Positions 35,771-45,477 of a stretch of 64,000 nucleotides of DNA are shown piece after piece (the first letter of the stretch is position 1; each line of letters begins with the position of its first letter). Position numbers and translations under genes: made by a program. Under the pieces are notes generated by a model, which had not been told where the DNA came from, ran no database searches, and saw nothing but the letters and a program-made list of their open reading frames with translations. This DNA comes from Nocardia mikamii NBRC 108933 (GTDB lineage: Bacteria > Actinomycetota > Actinomycetes > Mycobacteriales > Mycobacteriaceae). Location: contig NZ_BDCM01000014.1 in NCBI RefSeq assembly GCF_001613505.1, positions 372,001 through 436,000 on the forward strand, read 5' to 3'.

Positions 35771-37840
35771 TCAGCCTTCGAACCTGGCCCAGTATCGGAC
35801 TTCCCGGCACCGGCCGAGGAAGTCGGCCACCGATGCGCCCGCAGCGAGATCCGTGACACCGTCGTCGAGTTCACCGGTCAGTCCGGCGGCGGCGAAGAGC
35901 GCACCGGCATTGCGATGAGCGATGAATTTGCCGTGCGCATAGGCATCGCTGACGAAATCGCGCGCCGGCGGCAGGGTGGCCAGTTCGGCGGCACCCGCCT
36001 CGGTCGCCAGGATGACCACCGCGTCGTAGAGCACCGACGGCCCGCCATCGATCTTCTGATCCGCCTCGATGCGCCCGCCGTCGTCGGTCGTGACACCGCC
36101 GACCTTCGGCGCGACGACCTCGAGGATCGCCTGCCCCGCCTGCACCGCGTCGCGCACCTCGGCGAATGCCTTCGCGTCCACACCGTCGGTGACCAGCACG
36201 CCGATCTTGCGTCCCGCGACGCTGTCCGGACCGTTGCGCACGATGCTGAGGGCCGGTGAGGGCGGCAGATCCGTGATCGGCTCGCGCGCACAGCGCGCCG
36301 GTTCCGGCAGCTCCGCGAGGCCGAGGCCGTCGGCGACCGCCGTGGCCAGATCTTCATGCACGTTGCGCAGGGCGGCGACGACCCGCGAGCGGATGTCTAC
36401 TCGATCGCATTTGCTCAGCTCGAACACGAACGCCTCGACGATGTGCTGCTGCTCGATGCTCGTCTGGCTCACGAAGAACTGACGGGCCTGGCTGTAATGG
36501 TCGGCGAAACTCTCCGGTCGCAGCCGACGTTTGGGACCCGAAATCGTCTCGGGATAGGTCGTGAATCCGCGTTCGGGATCTTCGCGCGGGCCCTTGATTT
36601 CGTCGGGCCAGGAATTGGGCTCGTAATTGGCGCGGCCCGTCGGATTCACCATGGCCATATGGCCGTCCTGCTGGAACGTCGCGAACGGACACTTGGGCGC
36701 GTTCACGGGCAGGTGCGTGAAGTTGGGGCTGCCGAGCCGCTTGAGTTGCGTGTCGAGATACGAGAAGTTCCGGCCCTGCAGCAGTGGGTCGTTCGTGAAA
36801 TCGATGCCCGGAATGATGTTCTGCGTACAGAACGCCACCTGCTCCGTTTCGGCGAAGAAATTGTCGACGACCCGGTTCAGCACCAGCTTGCCGACCGGGC
36901 GCACCGGCACCTCTTCTTCCGGAATGATCTTCGTCGGATCCAGGATGTCGAAGGCGAAGCGATCGGCGAAGTCGTCGTCGAACAACTGCATGCCCAGTTC
37001 CCATTCCGGATAGTCACCGGACTGAATGGCGTCCCACAGATCGCGGCGATGGAAATCGGGATCTGCGCCGTTGATCTTCAGCGCCTCGTTCCACACCACC
37101 GACTGCAGTCCCTGCTTGGGCTTCCAATGGAATTTCACGAACGTCGAGCGGCCCTCGGCATTCACCAGCCGGAAGGTGTGGACGCCGAATCCCTCCATGA
37201 ATCGGAACGAGCGCGGGATGGCCCGGTCGGACATGATCCACAGCAGCATGTGGGTCGATTCGGGGGTGAGCGAGGCGAAGTCCCAGAAATTGTCGTGCGC
37301 AGTCTGGGCCTGCGGAAAACCGCGGTCGGGCTCCTGTTTGGCGGCGTGGACCATATCCGGGAACTTGATGGGGTCCTGGATGAAGAAGACCGGAATATTG
37401 TTTCCGACCAGATCCCAGTTGCCTTCTCGCGTATACAGTTTCACCGCGAAACCGCGGACGTCGCGGGCGAGATCGAACGATCCCTTGTTCCCGGCCACCG
37501 TGGAGAACCGGACGAACGCCTCGGTCCGGCGACCGGCCTCCTGGAACGGGTCGGCCCGGGTCAGATCCGACAGCGAATCGTAGTTCTCGAAGTAGCCGTG
37601 CACGCCGAAACCGCGGGCATGGACCACGCGCTCCGGAATCCGCTCGTGGTCGAAGTGGAAGATCTTCTCACGAAAATGGAAGTCCTCGAGCAGCGCGGGC
37701 CCGCGCTCCCCCGCCCGCATCGTGTTCTGATCGTCTCCGACCACCACACCCTGCTGTGTGGTCAGCCGCACGTCGTCTCCGGATGCCTCCTGGTGGGTTT
37801 CGCCGCCGTTGCCCGGCCGACCTGCCACATCGTCCGTCAT
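35771..37840 (-). CDS. katE: Large-subunit (clade II) catalase, KatE type
   Basis: 689 residues, typical for HPII-like catalases. It splits hydrogen peroxide into water and oxygen. Catalytic His74 lies in [12 protein letters not shown] and Asn147 or 148 in GNNIPVFF. The haem-ligand Tyr361 lies in RNFSYLDTQ. After about residue 530 a flavodoxin/DJ-1-like domain begins ([18 protein letters not shown]), found only in the large clade. ATG 37840 has AGGAGGT upstream. No regulator is adjacent; stress-sigma control is likely by analogy. Confidence 0.96.
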   Translation of the reverse strand: MTDDVAGRPGNGGETHQEASGDDVRLTTQQGVVVGDDQNTMRAGERGPALLEDFHFREKIFHFDHERIPERVVHARGFGVHGYFENYDSLSDLTRADPFQEAGRRTEAFVRFSTVAGNKGSFDLARDVRGFAVKLYTREGNWDLVGNNIPVFFIQDPIKFPDMVHAAKQEPDRGFPQAQTAHDNFWDFASLTPESTHMLLWIMSDRAIPRSFRFMEGFGVHTFRLVNAEGRSTFVKFHWKPKQGLQSVVWNEALKINGADPDFHRRDLWDAIQSGDYPEWELGMQLFDDDFADRFAFDILDPTKIIPEEEVPVRPVGKLVLNRVVDNFFAETEQVAFCTQNIIPGIDFTNDPLLQGRNFSYLDTQLKRLGSPNFTHLPVNAPKCPFATFQQDGHMAMVNPTGRANYEPNSWPDEIKGPREDPERGFTTYPETISGPKRRLRPESFADHYSQARQFFVSQTSIEQQHIVEAFVFELSKCDRVDIRSRVVAALRNVHEDLATAVADGLGLAELPEPARCAREPITDLPPSPALSIVRNGPDSVAGRKIGVLVTDGVDAKAFAEVRDAVQAGQAILEVVAPKVGGVTTDDGGRIEADQKIDGGPSVLYDAVVILATEAGAAELATLPPARDFVSDAYAHGKFIAHRNAGALFAAAGLTGELDDGVTDLAAGASVADFLGRCREVRYWARFEG

Positions 37841-38005
37841 CTTCCGACCTCCTGCCGCTGTACGCCGAACCGCTCGGTCACCGAGCCGATACCCACCCGC
37901 CACGGCGACAAACGTTCGTACCGCTACAGAGAGGGTCACGAGCCCGAACAGCGGCGATCGAGCCGTCCGAGTCGCGAAATCTAGCGAAACCGGTTGCGGC
38001 CCTTA

Positions 38006-38126
38006 CTATCCCGAAATGTCTCCGTCGGCATACACTTGTTCGGTGAACCAGACCAGGTTGTAGTCTTTGTCCTGGGTGCCCGTGGATGGCCCGGTTACCT
38101 GTTCCTCTCCCCTCGCGATCCTCCTC
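38006..38126 (-). pseudogene. Possible remnant of a small conserved protein
   Basis: On the minus strand the frame ends PSTGTQDKDYNLVWFTEQ, then a short unrelated tail and TAG at 38006-38008. The motif recalls a family of about 70-residue actinobacterial proteins that continue for another 45 residues. No ATG, GTG or TTG in frame is present before an upstream TGA, so it cannot be translated normally. Family recognition is from memory and weak. Confidence 0.35.
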
Positions 38127-38158
38127 GTCGGACCCTCCGCGCCGGACCCTCCTCGCCG
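38117..38158. repeat. 14-bp tandem repeat, three units
   Basis: Units 38117-38130, 38131-38144 and 38145-38158 share GAYCCTCCKCGYCG. On the minus strand each unit contains GAGGAGG or GCGGAGG, resembling ribosome sites. It lies in the 470-base gap between the divergent catalase and protease genes. Confidence 0.6.
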
Positions 38159-38309
38159 GACACGGTTCCCTCCCCATCACGCGCACTACCCGAGTCGATC
38201 GCGGCTATTCCTCGGCAGGTGACCGAAGTCCCTACCGACGGCGGACACCGGCCGGTAGACAAGGCTGCAGCGACATCGCAGGCTGCACGGAGGAGTGAGG
38301 CCGAGCGCC

Positions 38310-38978
38310 ATGACCGAGCAGACGAAGAGATCGATCATCGCGACCGCGTTGTTGGCCGGGGCCGCCGTCCTGGCGGCGCCGGCGGTGGCTCCCGCCGATT
38401 CCCCCGCCCGGGTGGTGAGGCCGGGCACCTCGCTCGGCCTCTGCACGATCACCGCGGCCGGGCACGACGCGGCGGGCAACGCGGTCGCCCTCACCGCCGG
38501 CCACTGCATGTTCAGCCCCGGACAGAGCGTGGTCGCGCCCGGCATCGGCAGAATCGGCCACTACGCCAGCTGGACGTCCAAATGGGCCCTGCTGCAATCG
38601 GATTCGACCAGCGACTGGGCCGTCATCGCGCTCCGCCCCGGCCTCGGCGTCTCGACGGTGGCCCCGAACGGCGCGGTGATCGACCACTTCGGCGCGCCCC
38701 CCGCCCCGGGCAGCCGCATCGACAAATACGGCAGCACCACCCGGTCCACCGGCGGCCGGGTCGATTCGGTCGTCGACAACGTGATCCACACCTCCGTCCC
38801 GGGACTGAACGGCGACAGTGGGGCCCCCGCGTACCAGGGCACGGGCCTGGTGGGCATCGACTCGCAGATCAACCCCACGACACCGGCCGGCCCGTTCTGG
38901 TTCTCCGGCATCGAGGGTGTGCTGGCCGAGATCAATTCCCGGCCCGGGATCGTCGGCTACGGCTTCCGACTCGGCTGA
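38310..38978 (+). CDS. Secreted trypsin-like (S1) serine protease
   Basis: 222 residues from ATG 38310. A signal peptide with AAPAVAPA lies at about 8-32. The catalytic triad is visible: His in ALTAGHCMF, Asp in SDWAVIAL, Ser in LNGDSGAPAYQG. Two Cys (in GLCTI and GHCMF) can form the disulfide next to the His. The protein is short, without a propeptide of the alpha-lytic type. It resembles secreted chymotrypsin-like proteases of Nocardia. Substrates unknown. Confidence 0.88.
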   Translation: MTEQTKRSIIATALLAGAAVLAAPAVAPADSPARVVRPGTSLGLCTITAAGHDAAGNAVALTAGHCMFSPGQSVVAPGIGRIGHYASWTSKWALLQSDSTSDWAVIALRPGLGVSTVAPNGAVIDHFGAPPAPGSRIDKYGSTTRSTGGRVDSVVDNVIHTSVPGLNGDSGAPAYQGTGLVGIDSQINPTTPAGPFWFSGIEGVLAEINSRPGIVGYGFRLG

Positions 38979-39146
38979 TCCGATGTGCCGCTCCGGCAGA
39001 TCAACCTCTGCCGGCCGGTCGCGATGAGGGCCCGCCGAGCGTCGCGGACACCGAACACCTCCAGCCTGCGGACGGTGAGCGCGCGCCCGGATTCGAGGAC
39101 GACGCCGACCATCTCCAGCCTCCCGGTCAGGGATACAGAACGAGTT

Positions 39147-39192
39147 CAGCCCCTGGCCCGTGATACATTCTCACAGGCCAGGGGCTGTTTTT
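39147..39192 (+). terminator. Rho-independent terminator with T-run
   Basis: A perfect 12-bp stem (39147-39158 with 39176-39187), extended after one mismatch by a 4-bp inner stem, followed by TTTTT (39188-39192). Orientation is for plus-strand transcription, about 170 bases after the protease gene. It abuts the 3' end of the minus-strand tRNA-Asn gene and may stop both transcripts. Confidence 0.8.
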
Positions 39193-39193
39193 G

Positions 39194-39266
39194 CTCCCCC
39201 ATCTGGACTCGAACCAGAAACCTGCCGATTAACAGTCGGCTGCTCTGCCAATTGAGCTATAGGGGA
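39194..39266 (-). tRNA. tRNA-Asn (anticodon GTT)
   Basis: 73 bases. Acceptor stem TCCCCTA pairs with TGGGGGA (one G-U). The D-arm AGCTCAATTGGCAGAGC, the anticodon loop CTGTTAA with anticodon GTT and the T-loop GGTTCGAGTCC are all present. CCA is not encoded. The terminator hairpin follows directly. Confidence 0.95.
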
Positions 39267-39549
39267 TTGCTCCGGTCGGCCCGTGCGGGTCGGCCGAGCA
39301 CAAACTTTAGCTCATGTCCGGTCCGCTCCCCAAATCGGCCCAGGAGCTGGGGGAATGCGGAATGTGGTGGGGTGTCGGGGGCGCGCGGCGCGGCCGCCGA
39401 CCGGGCTGTGCGGGCGGGGAATTCGAGGGGCCGGCGCCGGGGGCCGGAAATTGTCGGTGGGGTCTGGCAAGGTGGTGCCGGATCGACAGTCCGGCTCGGT
39501 GTCGGGCAGGATGTACTGCGCGGACAGCTACTGGGAGGAGCCCGAAAGA

Positions 39550-39795
39550 ATGCTGCGGTTGATCATCGGCGTCGCAGCCGGTTATGTGCTGGGGGCCAAG
39601 GCGGGGCGGGCTCGCTACGAGCAGATCAGCAAGACCACCCGTGCTGTCGCCGCCAGCCCGGTCACCCGCAAGCTGGTCCAGGCCAGCCGCCAGAAGCTGT
39701 CGGATCGACTCAATACCCAGCCGCGGCTCGAACCCATGGAGCCGATCGACGAGCGCACCACCGTCCTCGTTCCCCAGGACCAGCTTCGCCGCTGA
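39550..39795 (+). CDS. YtxH-like small protein
   Basis: 81 residues. A short hydrophobic Gly/Ala-rich start (MLRLIIGVAAGYVLGAKAGR) is followed by a charged helical region (RYEQISKTTRAVAASPVTRK). This pattern resembles YtxH-type proteins of actinobacteria, sometimes stress-induced. ATG 39550 has GGGAGGAG at 39533-39540. Reading further upstream in frame gives low-quality sequence, so this start is preferred. Confidence 0.75.
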   Translation: MLRLIIGVAAGYVLGAKAGRARYEQISKTTRAVAASPVTRKLVQASRQKLSDRLNTQPRLEPMEPIDERTTVLVPQDQLRR

Positions 39796-39857
39796 GCCGC
39801 GAACCCGGTGGCTCGCGGCCGGGCGTCCCCGCCGGACCACGTGCCACCGAACGCGTC

Positions 39858-40685
39858 CTACCTACCGGTCGAGCCGATCTCCTCGGGCTCTTCCTCGGTC
39901 CGCGCGCCCACCGCGGCAGCGATGTGCCGGGCGAGCAGGTGCGGTGCCTGTGCGTGAGCCAGATGTCCCTGCCCCGGCAGAAGGTCGATGCGGGCCTGCG
40001 GCAGTGCGTCGGCGATGCGGTCGAAGGCGGTGCCGTAGGGTTCGGCGTTCACGTTGAGTTCGCCCAGCAGGAGGGTGACCGGAACGGTCAGGGCGCGATA
40101 CCGCTGTAGGTCCACCGGGTATGTGTCGATGGCCGCGAGTTCCGTCGGCAGCGGAGCGGCCAGCGGCAGCAACACCGCCCACGCTGGCGATTCCCGAAGC
40201 GCGGCAACATATTCCGCGGAGAAGCCCGACACGTCGGTATTGACCAACCGGACGGCGGCATCCAGATCGCCGCGGTCGACGGCGGCGCGCAGCGGGAGGA
40301 TCGCGGCGGGAGCGAAGGGCGCCGATACCGGTTCGTAGGCGATCAGCGAGCGCAGATCCGACCGCTCACACGCCGCCTCCAGGGCGATCAGCCCGCCGTA
40401 GCTCCATCCGAACAGCTCCACCGCAGCGCCGAGAGTGTCGAGGATGTGGTGCAGGTCGTCGATTTCGGTTCGTACGGAGTAGTCCGGCCCCAGGGGACCG
40501 CTAGGCACCCGCCCGCGGCGATTGATCGTCACGACCGGATTGGGCAGTCCGAGCCGCTCCACCACGGGCCGCCAGGTTGCGGCATCGGACATGACCCCCG
40601 GGACGATCACCAGCGGCGGGCCGTCACCGTCGACGATCTCGGCGGTCAGTGCGGTTCCGGAGCGATGGAAGGAAGTAGATCTCAT
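39858..40685 (-). CDS. Alpha/beta hydrolase
   Basis: 275 residues. The nucleophile elbow is GWSYGG (Ser near 93), the oxyanion region VIVPGVMSDAATW, and the catalytic His lies in LLPGQGHLAHAQ near the C-terminus. The acid is probably Asp or Glu in LLLGELNVNAEP. Esterase, lipase or C-C hydrolase cannot be told apart. It lies 14 bases downstream of dnaG on the same strand. Confidence 0.88.
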   Translation of the reverse strand: MRSTSFHRSGTALTAEIVDGDGPPLVIVPGVMSDAATWRPVVERLGLPNPVVTINRRGRVPSGPLGPDYSVRTEIDDLHHILDTLGAAVELFGWSYGGLIALEAACERSDLRSLIAYEPVSAPFAPAAILPLRAAVDRGDLDAAVRLVNTDVSGFSAEYVAALRESPAWAVLLPLAAPLPTELAAIDTYPVDLQRYRALTVPVTLLLGELNVNAEPYGTAFDRIADALPQARIDLLPGQGHLAHAQAPHLLARHIAAAVGARTEEEPEEIGSTGR

Positions 40686-40699
40686 TCCGATTGGAACGA

Positions 40700-42610
40700 T
40701 CAGGCGACGTTGAAATCATCCGAGTTGCCCATGGCCTGGGTGAGCAGGCTCTTGCGGTACTGCTCGAGGGCGACCAGATCGCCGAACAGGGCCATGTAGT
40801 CGTCCGGCTGTTCGGTCGACGAGACCCGCTGCAATTTCGACTTCAGCACGGCGACCTGACGCCCGACCCATGCCTCCTGCACCCGCGCCAGCACGCCGGA
40901 GATGAATCGGGGGATGTCGTCCATCGATTTCACCGGCAGCGGCTCGGCGGCCAGTTCGGAGACCAGTGCGCGCAGCATCAGATCGTCGGTGTGATCGGCG
41001 ACGCGCGAAACCCATTCCGCGCCACCGAGTCCCGCCGCGGTGCCACCGGCGGCGGCGAGCGCGGCGCGCACGGCGGTGTAGGCGGGGTGGGTGAACGCTT
41101 CGGGCTCGAGGCTGTCGAAGATCGGGCCCGCGGTCGCCGGATACTGCAGGGCGGCGGCGAGCACCTGCCGCTGCGGCAGTAGTACCGGGTCACCCGGATT
41201 CGGCCGGGCGGCGGCCGACTCCACGACCGCTGTCTCGGTGGCCGCTTCCCGGCCGGGCACACCCTTCACCGGCTTGCCGCGGCGGGCATGATCGCCGACC
41301 CGGCGCACCACCAGCTGGATGTCGTCCCAGCCGACCCATCCGGCGAGCTTCGTGGCGTACGCCTTGCGTAGCGCGTTGTCCTTGATCTGCGCCACCACCG
41401 GAACCGCCCGCCGCAGCGCCTCCACCTGCCCCTCGGGGGTGTCGAGGTTGTGGTCGGCGAGCAGGCCGCGAATCACGAACTCGTACAACGGGACTCGCCG
41501 GGCCACCAGATCACGGACCGCTCCGTCGCCGGAACGCTGACGCAATTCACACGGATCCTGCCCGTCGGGCGCGACCGCGATATACGTCTGCCCGGCCAGT
41601 TTCTGGTCACCGGAGAAGGCCTTCAGCGCCGCGGCCTGGCCGGCGGCATCACCGTCGAAGGTGTAGATGATCTCGCCGCGCCAGAAATTGTCGTCCATCA
41701 GCAACCGGCGCAACATCGACAGGTGCTCGTCACCGAAGGCGGTGCCACACGAGGCGACGGCGGTCGTCACACCCGCCAGATGCATGGCCATCACATCGGT
41801 GTAGCCCTCGACCACCACTGCCTGATGGCTCTTGGCGATCTCCCGCTTGGCGTGGTCGAGACCGAACAGCACCTGGGACTTCTTGTACAACACCGTTTCC
41901 GGCGTATTGATGTACTTGGCGGTCATCTGGTCGTCGTCGAACAGGCGCCGCGCACCGAAACCGATGACGTCGCCGCTCAGATTCCGGATCGGCCACAGCA
42001 GCCGGCGATGGAACCGGTCGATGGGGCCGTGCCGGCCGGGCTTGGACAGCCCCGCTGCCTCCAGCTCCTTGATGTCGAAACCCTTGCGCAGCAGGTATTT
42101 CGTCAGGGTGTCCCAGCCCGCCGGGGCGTAACCGCAGCCGAACTGCCGCGCCGCGTTGGCGTCGAAATTGCGGTCGGTGAGGTATGTGCGCGCCACCTCC
42201 GCACCCGGTTCCCGCAGTTGCGCCTGATAGAACTCGTGCGCGGCCGCGTTGGCGGCGACCAGCCGGGAGCGGGTGCCACGGTCGCGCTGCACCGAGGTCC
42301 CGCCGCCCTCGTAGTTGATGGTGTAGCCGATCCGGTCGGCCAGCTGCTCGACCGCCTCGACGAATCCGACATGGTCGATCTTCTGCAGGAAGGCGAACAC
42401 GTCGCCGCTCTCACCGCAGCCGAAGCAGTGGAAGTGGCTGTGGTTCGGCCGCACATGGAACGACGGCGACTTCTCGTCGTGGAACGGGCACAGCCCCTTC
42501 AGCGAATCCGCCCCGGCACGCTTGAGCGACACATATTCACCGACGACATCCTCGATGCGTACGCGTTCACGTATTGCCGCGATATCGCGATCCGGAAGTC
42601 GACCTGCCAC
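40700..42610 (-). CDS. dnaG: DNA primase DnaG
   Basis: 636 residues. It makes RNA primers for replication. The N-terminal zinc ribbon is CHC2: C and H in LCPFHDEKSPSF, two Cys in HCFGCGESGD. The catalytic TOPRIM domain shows VVVEGYTDVMAMHLAG and the acidic YTFDGDAAGQA. The C-terminal 150 residues, which contact helicase, end in FGDLVALEQYRKSLL. ATG 42610. It follows dgt with 49 bases between. Confidence 0.97.
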   Translation of the reverse strand: MAGRLPDRDIAAIRERVRIEDVVGEYVSLKRAGADSLKGLCPFHDEKSPSFHVRPNHSHFHCFGCGESGDVFAFLQKIDHVGFVEAVEQLADRIGYTINYEGGGTSVQRDRGTRSRLVAANAAAHEFYQAQLREPGAEVARTYLTDRNFDANAARQFGCGYAPAGWDTLTKYLLRKGFDIKELEAAGLSKPGRHGPIDRFHRRLLWPIRNLSGDVIGFGARRLFDDDQMTAKYINTPETVLYKKSQVLFGLDHAKREIAKSHQAVVVEGYTDVMAMHLAGVTTAVASCGTAFGDEHLSMLRRLLMDDNFWRGEIIYTFDGDAAGQAAALKAFSGDQKLAGQTYIAVAPDGQDPCELRQRSGDGAVRDLVARRVPLYEFVIRGLLADHNLDTPEGQVEALRRAVPVVAQIKDNALRKAYATKLAGWVGWDDIQLVVRRVGDHARRGKPVKGVPGREAATETAVVESAAARPNPGDPVLLPQRQVLAAALQYPATAGPIFDSLEPEAFTHPAYTAVRAALAAAGGTAAGLGGAEWVSRVADHTDDLMLRALVSELAAEPLPVKSMDDIPRFISGVLARVQEAWVGRQVAVLKSKLQRVSSTEQPDDYMALFGDLVALEQYRKSLLTQAMGNSDDFNVA

Positions 42611-42659
42611 GGCAACCGAGTCTAGCCGCGTGCCGGTCGGCCCACGCCGACGACCGGGG

Positions 42660-43922
42660 TCACCGTGCTGCGATCCGTTCCAGCCTGCTCTCGGTGTAGG
42701 AGGCGATCTGGTCCACGATCACGCGTACCCGGGCGGTGTCGTCGGTGGCCGCCTCCCACCACGGCAGCAGGATCGGGTCCAGTCCCTGGGGGGCGCCGGC
42801 CAGCAGACGGTCTGCCACGTATCGGATGCGCTCGCGCTGTTCGGCCTGGCGTTTGTGATGTTCGGGGTCCGACATCACGTACCGCAGCGCGACCGTTTTC
42901 AACAGCGCGACCTCCGCGGCCACCACGGCCGGCACCTCCAGATCGGCGGCGTAGCGGCACAGCGACTGCCCGGTCCACGCCGCGCGGGTCGCCTCGACCG
43001 CCGCGGTCGCGAACCGGCCGACCAGATCGCTGGTGAGCCGCTTGAGTGCGACCGAGGCGCGCAGGGTGCCGTCGTAGCCGGCCGCGTCGGCGATCACCGG
43101 CAATTGCGACAGCCGCTGACCGGCCGCGATCAAATCGTCGGCGGACAGATCGCGGTGCTGGCGCTGTCCGAGTTCGGCGAGGGCGGCCTGTTCGTCCGGA
43201 TCGGCGAGCGCTCGCAGATCGATCCGGCCCGCGATCACCCCGTCCTCCACGTCGTGCACCGAGTACGCCACGTCGTCGGACCAGTCCATGACCTGTGATT
43301 CCAGCGACTGCCGACGCTCGGGCGCGCCCTTGCGGACCCAGTCCAGCCGGTCCAGGTCGGCGTCGTAGGCGCCGAACTTCGCGCCGGAAGCCGTTCTGCC
43401 CCAAGGGTATTTGACAGTGGCGTCGAGAGCGGCGCGGGTCAGGTTGAGGCCGTGGCTCTCCCCCGCCGTATCGAAGACCTTCGGCTCCAACCGGGTCAGA
43501 ATCCGCAGGTTCTGAGCGTTGCCCTCGAACCCGCCGTAGGCGTCGGCGAATTCGTCGAGAGCACGTTCGCCGTTGTGGCCGTACGGCGGATGGCCGATGT
43601 CGTGGGCCAGTCCGGCCAGATCGACCAGATCCGCGTCACAGCCCAGCCCCTCGGCGATGCTGCGCCCGATCTGGGCGACCTCCAGCGAGTGGGTGAGCCG
43701 GGTGCGCGGCGTGTCACCGTCGCGCGGCCCCATCACCTGGGTCTTGTCGGCAAGTCGCCGCAGTGCCGCCGAATGCAGCACCCGCGCCCGGTCCCGCGCG
43801 AAGTCACTGCGGCGAGCCGGTGACGGCGACCACCGCAACCCCGCCGTGGGCGAGGTCTCGGACACCATACGTTCGTGATCGCCGTCGACATACGGGCATT
43901 CGGGCATCGCGTCGAAACTCAT
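42660..43922 (-). CDS. dgt: dGTP triphosphohydrolase-like protein (Dgt family)
   Basis: 420 residues. An HD-domain enzyme that removes triphosphate from dNTPs, mainly dGTP. HD motifs: [20 protein letters not shown] and [21 protein letters not shown], with [15 protein letters not shown] later. The pair dgt-dnaG is conserved in actinobacteria. Start [11 protein letters not shown] at 43922; an inner Met exists at residue 19. Confidence 0.93.
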   Translation of the reverse strand: MSFDAMPECPYVDGDHERMVSETSPTAGLRWSPSPARRSDFARDRARVLHSAALRRLADKTQVMGPRDGDTPRTRLTHSLEVAQIGRSIAEGLGCDADLVDLAGLAHDIGHPPYGHNGERALDEFADAYGGFEGNAQNLRILTRLEPKVFDTAGESHGLNLTRAALDATVKYPWGRTASGAKFGAYDADLDRLDWVRKGAPERRQSLESQVMDWSDDVAYSVHDVEDGVIAGRIDLRALADPDEQAALAELGQRQHRDLSADDLIAAGQRLSQLPVIADAAGYDGTLRASVALKRLTSDLVGRFATAAVEATRAAWTGQSLCRYAADLEVPAVVAAEVALLKTVALRYVMSDPEHHKRQAEQRERIRYVADRLLAGAPQGLDPILLPWWEAATDDTARVRVIVDQIASYTESRLERIAAR

Positions 43923-43946
43923 GAGGGATACCGCCTGGTACGTTTC

Positions 43947-44639
43947 TCACTGCTCCGCGGTGTATATGAAATCCGCGGAGAAGTGGGTGAGCTGATACCA
44001 CAGCAGGGCACCGGTTTCGCGGGCGATGCCGTGGAATTGGGACTCCCGGGTGTAGACCGCCGGGCCGGTGCGGGTCGGCGCGGTCCACGCGTCCAGACCG
44101 GCGTCGCGGGCCATGGTGCGGGTGCGCAGCGAATGCCACGGATCGCTGACCAGCACCGCCGACGACAGATCGCGGGCCCGCATCGCGGAGGCGACCGCCT
44201 CGATACTCTGCAGCGTGTCCGATCCGGTCTCCACGGCCAGCACCCGGTCGGCGGGTACGCCTCGATTCTTCAGATAGTTCTTACCGGAGGCGGCCTCGGT
44301 GTAGTTGTCGCCCACCTGTTTGCCGCCCACCGTGATCACCAGCGGCGCAACACCTTTGGTGTACAGGTGGTAGGCCTGGCCGAGCCGGGCCTCGAACACC
44401 GAGGATGGCGTGCCGTCGTATTGCGCGGCGCCGAGCACCACGATCGCGTCGGCACGGCCGTAGTCGTCGATGCGCGCCACCTGCCAGACCCGGAAGGCGG
44501 TGCCGCCGACGAGCACGACCCCGATGAGGACGGTGCCGGCGATCACCCGGCGCACCCAGCGCACGACCGCCGATCCGCGCGGACGGCGCGGCGCGGCGGG
44601 CGGGCGGGTCGGTGCGGGATGGGTGAGGGCCGAGGGCAT
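43947..44639 (-). CDS. YdcF/SanA-like DUF218 membrane protein
   Basis: 230 residues from ATG 44639. A basic, Pro-rich start (PTRPPAAPRRPRG) is followed by one membrane helix (VIAGTVLIGVVLVGGTAF) and the DUF218 domain: ADAIVVLGAAQYDGTPSSVF, EARLGQAYHLY, LVSDPWHSLRTRTMA. The family is linked to cell-envelope integrity and vancomycin tolerance in enterobacteria; no reaction is established. It ends 25 bases upstream of dgt. Confidence 0.87.
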   Translation of the reverse strand: MPSALTHPAPTRPPAAPRRPRGSAVVRWVRRVIAGTVLIGVVLVGGTAFRVWQVARIDDYGRADAIVVLGAAQYDGTPSSVFEARLGQAYHLYTKGVAPLVITVGGKQVGDNYTEAASGKNYLKNRGVPADRVLAVETGSDTLQSIEAVASAMRARDLSSAVLVSDPWHSLRTRTMARDAGLDAWTAPTRTGPAVYTRESQFHGIARETGALLWYQLTHFSADFIYTAEQ

Positions 44640-44717
44640 TCCCCGAGTGTGCCAGTGCTCGGTCACGCCACGATTGCGGAGCGCCGGAACGTCACGGTCG
44701 CCGGGCACCGGAACCGC

Positions 44718-45413
44718 TCACCAACCGCGTTGCCGCCACTGCGCGAGCTGCGGCCGTTCGGCACCCAGCGTGGTGTCGTCGCCGTGGCCCGGGTAGACGA
44801 CCGTATCGTCGCCGAAGCGGTCGAACACCTTGCTGGTGACGTCGTTATAGAGGGAATCGAAATCCTCCGGGGAGGTGGTGCGGCCGACACCGCCGGGAAA
44901 CAGGCAGTCGCCGGTGAACAGATGAGTGCGGCCGGAGCCGTCGGTGAGCGCCAGCGCGACGGACCCCGGGGTGTGTCCGCGCAGGTGGATGACGTCGAAT
45001 CGCAGGTCGCCGATCGAGACGGTGTCACCGTCGGCGAGCAGCCGATCCGGTCGCACCGGAAGCGGTTCGGCGTCCAGGGCGTGCGCGGCGGTCGGTACGC
45101 CGGTGTCGGCGACCACGGCGCTCAGGGCCTGCCAGTGGTCGAAATGCTGATGGGTGGTGACGATCAGCCGCAGCCGCCCCGGCACCTCCTGGTCCAGCAG
45201 CGCCTGGATGCGTTCGGATTCGTTGGCGGCGTCGATCAGCACGGCGTCGCCGGTGGCGGCGTCCTGCACCAGATAGACGTTGTTGTCCATACCGCCGACC
45301 GACATCTTGACGATCCGGGCGCCCGGCACGTCGCGCTGCTGCGGATTCGCGCCCGGCGCGACGTGGCCCGTATAGGGGATATCCAGCGTGATCACCCTGC
45401 CGATCGTAATCAT
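44718..45413 (-). CDS. Metallo-beta-lactamase fold hydrolase, glyoxalase II-like
   Basis: 231 residues from ATG 45413. Metal-binding motif THQHFDHW (HxHxDH), then GHTPGSVALAL, FTGDCLFPGGVG and VYPGHGDDTTLG, in the order of glyoxalase-II-like hydrolases. The substrate may be a thioester such as those of mycothiol. Divergent from the TPM protein at 45478, with 64 bases between. Confidence 0.88.
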   Translation of the reverse strand: MITIGRVITLDIPYTGHVAPGANPQQRDVPGARIVKMSVGGMDNNVYLVQDAATGDAVLIDAANESERIQALLDQEVPGRLRLIVTTHQHFDHWQALSAVVADTGVPTAAHALDAEPLPVRPDRLLADGDTVSIGDLRFDVIHLRGHTPGSVALALTDGSGRTHLFTGDCLFPGGVGRTTSPEDFDSLYNDVTSKVFDRFGDDTVVYPGHGDDTTLGAERPQLAQWRQRGW

Positions 45414-45477
45414 CGGTTCCGACACGGGTCGGCCGGATCAACGCCCCTCGCGCCGTATCGGCGGATACATTCGTGCT

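Noticed and set aside
36356-37984. A 542-residue plus-strand frame inside the catalase gene
   Set aside because: Antisense to katE, whose protein motifs are all intact; no independent support.
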